A stretch of 5,588 nt of DNA. It comes from an uncultured Desulfuromonadales bacterium. Lineage in GTDB: Bacteria > Desulfobacterota > Desulfuromonadia > Desulfuromonadales > Geopsychrobacteraceae. Position 1 is the stretch's first letter, and each line of letters opens with the position of its first letter. The notes beneath the pieces are model-generated. The model ran no database searches, had not been told where the DNA came from, and was given only the letters and a program-made list of their open reading frames with translations. Below are positions 1 to 5,588 of the stretch, in pieces. The position numbers and the translations under genes were made by a program. The stretch lies in contig CALZHQ010000125.1 of NCBI GenBank assembly GCA_945787295.1, positions 1-5,588 of the forward strand. Reading direction: 5' to 3'.

Positions 1-1106
<1,106 letters not shown>

Positions 1107-1107
<1 letters not shown>

Positions 1108-1844
1108 TGAACCTGACATTGCATGTATGGCGCCAGAAGGGGCCTGAGGCTAAAGGTAAGCTTGAAACCTATCAAGCTAAGAATGTCAGCGAAGATCAGT
1201 CTTTCCTCGAAATGCTTGATGATGTTAACGAGGAGCTGATCAAAACTGGCAAAGATCCGATCGCTTTTGACCACGATTGCCGCGAAGGGATCTGCGGTAT
1301 GTGTTCACAGGTGATTAATGGCAAGCCGCACGGTGGCCAGGAGCGGACCACCGTCTGTCAGCTGCATATGCGTTCTTTCAGCGACGGTGATGAGATTTTC
1401 ATCGAGCCGTGGCGTGCCAAGGCATTTCCGATTCACAAGGATCTTATTGTTGATCGGGATGCCCTGGAGAAGATCATGCAGTCTGGCGGTTACACCTCTT
1501 GTCACACCGGTGGTGTTGCCGACGGCAATGCTCTTTTGATTCCGAAGCCGGTTGCTGATTACGCGATGGATGCAGCTGAATGTATCGGTTGTGGTGCCTG
1601 TGTTGCATCCTGTCCGAACAGCTCGGCAATGCTCTACACCAGCGCCAAGGTTGCCCAATTGGCAGTTCTGCCGCAGGGTGAAGGTGAAGCCAAGGCGCGG
1701 GTTAAGAACATGACTGAAGCGTTGCTTGCTGAAGGTTTTGGTAACTGCACCAACCATTACGAGTGTCAGGAAGCCTGCCCGAAGGGAATCAACGTTAAAT
1801 TCATTGCCAAGCTCAACCGCGAGTACATTAAATCATTCGTTTAA
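1107..1844 (+). CDS. frdB: Fumarate reductase/succinate dehydrogenase iron-sulfur subunit
   Basis: This subunit passes electrons between the flavin of FrdA and the haem/quinone site of the membrane subunit. It has 245 residues, normal for the family. The N-terminal ferredoxin-like domain has the [2Fe-2S] ligands C58, C63 and C66 ([10 protein letters not shown]) and C84 (TTVCQLH). The C-terminal domain has C159, C162 and C165 ([12 protein letters not shown]) with C224 (EACPKGI) for [4Fe-4S]; C169, C214 and C220 fit the [3Fe-4S] cluster, as in the Wolinella/Bacillus class. All cluster ligands are therefore present. GAGGAG at 1092-1097 lies 9 nt before the ATG, and the start overlaps the frdA stop by one base, implying one mRNA and coupled translation. 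A terminator follows 22 nt after the stop, so frdB is the last gene of its operon. The cytochrome b subunit, which lies upstream of frdA in Geobacter, is not in the window. The name sdhB would be equally acceptable. Confidence 0.96.
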
Positions 1845-1866
1845 CTGGCATGAAAGTTTAAATTGT

Positions 1867-1896
1867 AAGGGCGGGTCTTCGGATCCGCCCTTTTTT
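1867..1896 (+). terminator. Rho-independent terminator of the frdAB operon
   Basis: An 11-bp stem (arms 1867-1877 and 1882-1892, one G-U pair, otherwise perfect) closes a UUCG tetraloop with the stabilising C(UUCG)G arrangement. It is followed by a run of six T at 1891-1896. It lies 22 nt after the frdB stop. It should separate frd transcription from the diguanylate cyclase gene downstream. Confidence 0.93.
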
Positions 1897-1921
1897 AATT
1901 TGCATGGCAGATGATCGTGTT

Positions 1922-1935
1922 AAGGTAAACACCTT
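1922..1935. promoter_or_regulatory. Small inverted repeat upstream of the diguanylate cyclase gene
   Basis: AAGGT-AAAC-ACCTT is a perfect 5-bp inverted repeat with a 4-base centre. It sits between the frd terminator and the start of the diguanylate cyclase gene, about 37 bp before the ATG at 1973, where an operator or 5'-UTR hairpin could lie. No good sigma-70 -35/-10 pair could be placed in 1897-1972, so the promoter of the downstream gene is not identified. An inverted repeat this short could arise by chance. Confidence 0.2.
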
Positions 1936-1972
1936 CGGTACATTAAACAGCGTTTTCTGCAGGAAATCATTG

Positions 1973-3586
1973 ATGAAAAACTGGTTTTCAGGGTTACTCG
2001 GAAAGTCTTCCCAGCCAGCACAGCCCGCTTTGGTTGAAGATCATTTTGTCGAATTACCTTTCGCTTGTGAGCACGGTGGCGGAGTCGCTGTACCCAACCG
2101 GCAAAAGATTCTTCGCCAGTTACATGCCAGTTGTCAGCGCCAGTTGCATATGTTGCAACAGGTGCTTGAGTTGACTTCAGCGGTTGTCCTCTGGTCCGGC
2201 CCTGAAACGGAGCAGTTTTCTCTCTATGCTTCTGCCAGTAGTCGCGAATTTCTTCTGCCTGGACCTTTTGTCAGCGGATTAGGAATTACCGGCGTCCTGA
2301 AAGATCATGACGAATTGGTGCTTGCTCCCGTCAGTGAGGTTTCGCCGCAAATTCCCTATTATGAATCGAACGCACTGGTCGGAAGTTTTATGGCCATTAA
2401 ATTACTGGTGACCGCCTCCTCAGGTTGTCAGCAGGATGGTGTTGGCTTGCTATGCGTAGATCGCGCGAGTCAGGAGGCTTGGAGCGCTACAGAACATGAA
2501 TTGCTCACGGAGGCAGCAGAGCAATTGGTCGCCGATATCGCTATGGGCAGGCAGCTGTTTGTTTATGACCGTGAACGGCATGCTTATCGGCGCGCGTTTG
2601 AAGGGTTACGCAAGTTAAATGCTGCCCTCGGGCTGGAATCGACCTTTTCAGCCACGGCAGACGCGATAAAGTCGATTGTCCCGGCTGATTTTTTTTCCAT
2701 CAGCCTCGCTGATGACGACCAACACAAAATCTCTTATGTCGTTGGGGATAATGCTGAAAAACTGGTGGACCAATCATTCCCTATCGAACAGGGTCTGGTC
2801 GGACAAGTGTTGAAGTATCGTCGTACACTGCCAGAAAATGCCGATTACCACGGGACTTCACCGGTTTTCAGTCAGGCACATTTATTTGCCGATTACCGCT
2901 CATTGATGATCGTGCCGTTGCTGCAGGAGGACGGCCCGGTTATCGGAGCGATGATTGTGGCGGCAAAAGGTGCGGATAAGTTTTCCCGAACCTGCAGGGA
3001 AATGCTTGAGTTGGTCGCCACTCAGGTGGTGGTCAAGATCGAGCTGGCTTACTCGCACGATCAGATCAACCGGATGGCAACTATTGATGCGTTAACCGGA
3101 ATCGCCAACCGGCGCGCTTACCAGTGTGGTTTCGAGGCAATGCTCGATCGGGCCAAACGCCGCTCCGGCTCGCTGCAGTTGATTCTCTGTGACATTGATC
3201 ACTTCAAGCGGGTCAACGATACTTATGGACATCCTTTTGGCGACGAAGTCCTCCGGCAGGTGGCAAAATTGTTTGATCGCGTCGTGCGAACAGTCGACCT
3301 GGCAGCAAGAACCGGCGGTGAAGAATTTGCTATTTTACTCGAAGACAGTGATCCGGATGGGGCCTGGAAGGTCGCTGAGCGACTAAGATTACTGGTGTGC
3401 GGGACCTCGATGAGCTATGGCGGGGAGAGTGTGCCTGTCTCCATCTCACTCGGCATCGCCTCTTTTCCGCAAGATGCTAGCAGCATGGAAAAACTGGTCA
3501 GTTGTGCGGATCAGGCTCTGTATCGGGCCAAGGAAAAAGGACGAAATCGGACTGTTGCCTGGCCGGAAATTGATCAGCAAAAATAA
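1973..3586 (+). CDS. Soluble diguanylate cyclase with two GAF-like domains and a C-terminal GGDEF domain
   Basis: The predicted enzyme makes cyclic di-GMP from two GTP, in the cytoplasm: there is no signal peptide or membrane segment. It has 537 residues from the ATG at 1973. Residues about 50-190 and 211-359 look like two GAF-type sensor domains (the second has VDQSFPIEQGLVGQVLK and SLMIVPLLQEDGPVIGAMIV). The GGDEF domain is about 368-532. LTGIANRRA starts at 374, metal/nucleotide residues are in CDIDHFKRVNDTYGH (D407, N415), and the active-site loop is GGEEF (448-452). An RxxD motif (RTVD, 439-442) lies exactly five residues before it, the spacing of the product-inhibition I-site, so the enzyme appears active and feedback-inhibited. 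Start choice: AGGA at 1961-1964 is 8 nt before ATG 1973. The in-frame ATG at 1904 would add 23 residues but has no Shine-Dalgarno sequence and directly follows the terminator. The GAF ligand cannot be read from sequence, and no EAL or HD-GYP domain is present. Confidence 0.93.
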   Translation: MKNWFSGLLGKSSQPAQPALVEDHFVELPFACEHGGGVAVPNRQKILRQLHASCQRQLHMLQQVLELTSAVVLWSGPETEQFSLYASASSREFLLPGPFVSGLGITGVLKDHDELVLAPVSEVSPQIPYYESNALVGSFMAIKLLVTASSGCQQDGVGLLCVDRASQEAWSATEHELLTEAAEQLVADIAMGRQLFVYDRERHAYRRAFEGLRKLNAALGLESTFSATADAIKSIVPADFFSISLADDDQHKISYVVGDNAEKLVDQSFPIEQGLVGQVLKYRRTLPENADYHGTSPVFSQAHLFADYRSLMIVPLLQEDGPVIGAMIVAAKGADKFSRTCREMLELVATQVVVKIELAYSHDQINRMATIDALTGIANRRAYQCGFEAMLDRAKRRSGSLQLILCDIDHFKRVNDTYGHPFGDEVLRQVAKLFDRVVRTVDLAARTGGEEFAILLEDSDPDGAWKVAERLRLLVCGTSMSYGGESVPVSISLGIASFPQDASSMEKLVSCADQALYRAKEKGRNRTVAWPEIDQQK

Positions 3587-3592
3587 CACAGC

Positions 3593-4186
3593 TTAGATTT
3601 TTTTCAGCAGCACAGTGCTGAAATCTTCCAACATGCGATTTTTGATCATTTCACAGCCCAGGCGTTGATACTTCCTGCGAACGTCGAAGTTATACTCCCA
3701 GAGAATTCCAGAAAGGAGCAGTATTGTTCCTGGCTTGGCTTTGGCAACGAGATCGCTGGCCACATCGAGCAGAATATCACCATAAATATTCGCCAGAATC
3801 AGATCAAACCCAGTTTCCTCAAGGGTATCCAGTGTTCCGCAATAGTGAACGACTCTGTCGTTTACATTGTTTAACAGGCAGTTCTGCTCGCAGCTTTTCA
3901 CCGCAGATTCCTCAATATCAACACACCAGGCTTGACCGGCGCCGAGTAATAAGGCGGCGATGGAAAGGATTCCTGTGCCGCTGCCAAGATCGAGAAGCTT
4001 TTCTGCTCCGGTAAAGGGAACGCTTTCGAGAAATTCTAAACAGCTGCGCGTTGTCTCATGCTCTCCCGAACCGAAAGCGCCACGGGCCATGGTTAAATTG
4101 ATGTGATCGCCTGAAGGCGGCGTCAAATCAGGGGGGAGAATGCAAAAACGTGAACCGAGGGAGAAGGGTTGGTAATCTTCTTTCAC
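3593..4186 (-). CDS. Short PrmA-like class I SAM-dependent protein methyltransferase
   Basis: The sequence matches the catalytic half of ribosomal protein L11 methyltransferase (PrmA). From the GTG start it has 197 residues. Visible are the PrmA-type ARGAFGSGEHETTRSCLEFL (35-53), SAM motif I LDLGSGTG (65-72), the acidic residue for the ribose in WCVDIEES (D90), and LILANIYGDIL (129-139), which aligns with the VVVANILAGPL segment of E. coli PrmA. Classical PrmA is about 290-300 residues with an N-terminal L11-recognition domain plus linker; that region is absent, so the substrate may be something other than L11 (the related ETF-beta lysine methyltransferases are also short). The GTG at 4186-4184 has GGAG 7 nt upstream. 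The frame stays open to ATGs at 4351 and 4348, but those would overlap the permease gene by about 100 bp and give non-PrmA residues. The gene follows the permease gene on the same strand and ends 6 bp from the convergent diguanylate cyclase gene. Confidence 0.85.
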   Translation of the reverse strand: MKEDYQPFSLGSRFCILPPDLTPPSGDHINLTMARGAFGSGEHETTRSCLEFLESVPFTGAEKLLDLGSGTGILSIAALLLGAGQAWCVDIEESAVKSCEQNCLLNNVNDRVVHYCGTLDTLEETGFDLILANIYGDILLDVASDLVAKAKPGTILLLSGILWEYNFDVRRKYQRLGCEMIKNRMLEDFSTVLLKKI

Positions 4187-4254
4187 TATTGTTCTCCAGA
4201 TGTGGCTTGTGCCAATTTCAATAAAAATAGCAGTAAGTTGATATACTGACTCAT
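4186..4254 (-). other. 22-codon open frame bridging the permease and methyltransferase genes
   Basis: An ATG at 4254-4252 overlaps the permease stop TGA (4253-4251) as ATGA. The frame runs 22 codons (MSQYINLLLFLLKLAQ...SGEQ) to a TAG at 4188-4186, whose last base is the G of the methyltransferase GTG (TAGTG). It has a short hydrophobic core, INLLLFLLKLA. No strong Shine-Dalgarno precedes its ATG, so it would depend on ribosomes finishing the permease. It could be a coupling mini-cistron, a small membrane peptide, or a chance frame. It does not resemble the PrmA N-terminal domain. Confidence 0.25.
4187..4200 (-). promoter_or_regulatory. Ribosome binding site that fixes the GTG start of the PrmA-like gene
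   Basis: On the minus strand the sequence is TCTGGAGAACAATA followed by GTG. GGAG (4197-4194) sits 7 nt before the start codon, which is ideal spacing. No ATG or TTG in this frame lies between the permease stop and this GTG, so this site decides the start. Confidence 0.65.
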
Positions 4255-5192
4255 AGGCCTGAGCTTTTGAGTAACAACAGGATGATGGTGTAAGTAAACG
4301 CCGAACACAAGGTCGAAAGCATAACAATCGATCCGGCCAGTTCGGCATCACCCTTCATCTGATGAGCCATGATGTAAGTTGCCGTGGCAGCGGGAGTGCC
4401 GGCCATAAGGACGCCGATGCCGAAATCGGTGCCGGTTACTTTGAACAGCGACAACAACAGGGCGGCAATAAAGGGTAGCGCTGCGAGTTTAATGATTGTG
4501 GCGAGGCTGGCAATCCGCAGATCTCCTTTTAAGCGTTCGACCGAAAACGAGCCCCCTATGGCCAGTAGGGCCAAAGGCAAGGTCAAGCCGGTCGTGATAT
4601 GCAGGGCCCGGTCGATAATGATCGGAATCGGTAGCTGCCAGTAGCTCCAGGCAATGCCAAGAAAAGATGCAAGTATCAACGGATTGAGAGCGATTTGTGC
4701 CAGCCAGTTTGGTTGTTTTTCAGTTGTGCTATTTTTATGTGGAAGAAGCAGCGCGAGAATGGCGAACAGGTTCAGAACCGGAACCAGAAAACCCATCAAA
4801 ATGCCAGCGCGGGTTAGTCCATCATCGCCATAAGCATTGAGGCAGATGGCCAAGCCGACATAAGCGAGATTGCCGCGAAAAGCTCCCTGGCAGAAACTTC
4901 CACGCGCCGGGGCCGGGTAATTACGCAATCCGCTGTAGGCATAAGTCAGAATAAAGCCGATGATGATCACCAGAGAAGAGGCCATGACCAGGGGGGCGTT
5001 AAAAAACGTGTCGAAATCGGCTTTACCGATCTTGTGAAACAACAGCAGGGGAAGGAAGACAACGTAGACCAGTTTGTTGGTTTGTTGGAGAAAGCTCTTG
5101 TCGAAGAGTCGCCATTGGAACAGAAGTTGGCCGAGACCGATAACCAGGAAAACTGGTAGAACTATGATCAGGGTGTTGATAAACAGCGACAT
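4251..5192 (-). CDS. AEC-family (auxin efflux carrier) permease
   Basis: This is an inner-membrane carrier of the AEC/Mem_trans family; bacterial members include transporters of malate/malonate and other small organic anions, but the substrate cannot be told here. It has 313 residues, normal for the family. Hydrophobic segments alternate with short polar loops through the protein, for example about 6-24, 41-53, 66-85, 108-120, 131-150, 168-186, 201-214, 231-250, 257-275 and 286-307, giving about ten. Family motifs are QGAFRGNLAYVGLAI (102-116), NPLILASFLGI (170-180), LPLALLAIGGSF (205-216), and the C-terminal GTPAATATYIMAHQMKGDAELA, which resembles the re-entrant segment typical of AEC proteins. 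The minus-strand sequence CTGGAGGAAGC precedes the ATG, a strong though close Shine-Dalgarno. A promoter-like sequence lies just upstream. The stop is followed closely by the PrmA-like gene, so the two are probably co-transcribed. Confidence 0.93.
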   Translation of the reverse strand: MSLFINTLIIVLPVFLVIGLGQLLFQWRLFDKSFLQQTNKLVYVVFLPLLLFHKIGKADFDTFFNAPLVMASSLVIIIGFILTYAYSGLRNYPAPARGSFCQGAFRGNLAYVGLAICLNAYGDDGLTRAGILMGFLVPVLNLFAILALLLPHKNSTTEKQPNWLAQIALNPLILASFLGIAWSYWQLPIPIIIDRALHITTGLTLPLALLAIGGSFSVERLKGDLRIASLATIIKLAALPFIAALLLSLFKVTGTDFGIGVLMAGTPAATATYIMAHQMKGDAELAGSIVMLSTLCSAFTYTIILLLLKSSGL

Positions 5193-5212
5193 GCTTCCTC
5201 CAGAACTGTGGC

Positions 5213-5241
5213 AGCATAGCCCAGTTTCTGTTCACTGTCTA
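5213..5241 (-). promoter_or_regulatory. Candidate sigma-70 promoter of the permease-methyltransferase unit
   Basis: Read on the minus strand, TAGACA (5241-5236; 5 of 6 to TTGACA) is followed after exactly 17 bases by TATGCT (5218-5213; 4 of 6 to TATAAT). Transcription would begin near 5206, giving a leader of about 15 nt that contains the GGAGG ribosome site. The position is right for the permease gene, but this is a by-eye match. Confidence 0.45.
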
Positions 5242-5257
5242 TCATCACGATAACGGC

Positions 5258-5283
5258 AAAGGGGCCCCATTTGAGGCCCCTTT
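5258..5283 (-). terminator. GC-rich hairpin between the repeat gene and the permease gene, probable terminator
   Basis: A perfect 9-bp stem (AAAGGGGCC 5258-5266 with GGCCCCTTT 5275-5283) has an 8-base loop. It lies 57 nt beyond the stop of the minus-strand repeat gene and upstream of the permease promoter, where a terminator for the repeat gene belongs. The U tract is short on both strands (UUU then GCCG on minus, UUU AGAUUU on plus), so it may be weak or work in either direction. The rest of 5193-5339 holds the permease promoter and leader and nothing else I can identify. Confidence 0.6.
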
Positions 5284-5339
5284 AGATTTGTGGCAGCGAT
5301 TCCTGCTTTTAGTGTTAATTCATATAGATGATGTTGAGG

Positions 5340-5588
5340 CTAGCCAATTAAGTGGAGATCATTGAACTGGTAGCCGCCGCTTTCATCGTCATCTACTGAG
5401 GCGAGCTGTTCGACGTCTACGCTGTAGCCGAAATCATCGTTCGGTTGATTGAGGGAGGCCAGCTGCTCGACGTCTACGCTGTAGCCGAAATCATCGTTCG
5501 GTTGATTGAGGGAGGCCAGCTGCTCGACGTCTACGCTGTAACCGAAATCATCGTTCGGTTGATTGAGGGAGGCCAGCTGCTCGACGTC
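5340..5588 (-). CDS. C-terminal end of a tandem-repeat protein of unknown function (5' end outside window)
   Basis: 82 residues and a TAG stop (5342-5340) are present; the frame is open to the window edge. The visible protein is three copies of the 19-residue unit DVEQLASLNQPNDDFGYSV, then a diverged 18-residue copy (DVEQLASVDDDESGGYQF) and a short end, NDLHLIG, that resembles the start of another unit. It is acidic, lacks Cys and shows no membrane segment. Evidence for this strand and frame: the one base differing among the full copies (5541) is a silent Gly GGC/GGT change, and the DVEQLAS segment of the diverged copy differs from the others by three silent third-position changes (GAG/GAA, CTG/CTC, TCC/TCA). 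The other two minus frames and two of the plus frames are stopped in every unit. I do not recognise the family; a surface or adhesin-like repeat protein, or a multi-unit precursor peptide, are possibilities only. Confidence 0.75.
   Translation of the reverse strand, partial: DVEQLASLNQPNDDFGYSVDVEQLASLNQPNDDFGYSVDVEQLASLNQPNDDFGYSVDVEQLASVDDDESGGYQFNDLHLIG
5412..5588. repeat. 57-bp direct tandem repeat array, continuing past the window
   Basis: Copies are at 5412-5468, 5469-5525 and 5526-5582, with the next beginning at 5583 (GACGTC marks each start at exact 57-bp steps). The three full copies are identical except G to A at 5541. A diverged copy, one codon shorter, precedes them at about 5358-5411. 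The length is a multiple of three, so copy-number changes keep the reading frame. Near-identity suggests recent expansion or homogenisation. Total copy number is unknown because the array is cut by the window edge. Confidence 0.96.

Noticed and set aside
1846..1863. Possible sigma-54 promoter (TGGCAT-N5-TTTAA)
   Set aside because: The -12 element lacks the required GC, and the site lies upstream of a strong terminator.
4187..4351. N-terminal extension of the PrmA-like protein to ATG 4351
   Set aside because: The extra residues are mostly an out-of-frame reading of the permease C-terminus, do not resemble PrmA, and would need about 100 bp of overlap. GTG 4186 has a proper Shine-Dalgarno sequence.
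5023..5235. 70-codon minus-strand open frame overlapping the permease start
   Set aside because: It is an alternative frame inside the permease gene with no ribosome site or recognisable domain.
5400..5588. Plus-strand open frame through the tandem repeats (DVYAVAEIIVRLIEGGQLL unit)
   Set aside because: It opens after a TGA at 5397-5399 with no ATG or GTG start, and the base change at 5541 alters an amino acid in this frame (Ala to Thr) while it is silent in the minus frame.
5412..5588. CRISPR-like array
   Set aside because: The repeats are directly contiguous 57-bp units with no unique spacers, and they encode a protein.

Overview
The window looks like chromosomal DNA from a Desulfuromonadales-type (Geobacter/Desulfuromonas-like) deltaproteobacterium. 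The main reason is the pair of Wolinella/Geobacter-type fumarate reductase/succinate dehydrogenase genes at the left end, whose protein sequences resemble the Geobacter FrdA and FrdB I know. That lineage assignment is from recall, not from a search. No rRNA, tRNA, CRISPR array or insertion sequence is visible.

Left block, + strand (1-1896): the 3' part of frdA (flavoprotein, N-terminal FAD-binding part outside the window), then complete frdB (iron-sulfur subunit) joined by a 1-nt TAATG overlap. The block is closed by a strong rho-independent terminator with a C(UUCG)G loop. These two subunits form the soluble catalytic part of a membrane quinone-linked complex. The cytochrome b subunit gene, expected upstream, is not in the window.

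Middle (1897-3586, + strand): a separate gene for a soluble two-GAF-domain diguanylate cyclase with an intact GGEEF active site and an intact RxxD inhibitory site. Its likely start is the ATG at 1973, which has a Shine-Dalgarno sequence, not the earlier in-frame ATG at 1904. It ends 6 bp from the end of the convergent gene.

Right block, - strand (5241 down to 3593): a promoter-like sequence, an AEC-family (auxin efflux carrier) permease, and a short PrmA-like protein methyltransferase. The methyltransferase is best started at a GTG with a good Shine-Dalgarno sequence and lacks the N-terminal L11-recognition domain of classical PrmA. A 22-codon open frame exactly bridges the permease stop (ATGA overlap) and the methyltransferase start (TAGTG overlap).

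Right edge (5258-5588): a GC-rich hairpin, then the 3' end of a minus-strand gene made of 57-bp (19-residue) near-identical tandem repeats running off the window. Differences between copies are synonymous in the minus frame, so this is a real coding repeat protein of unknown function. It is the least explained element here.
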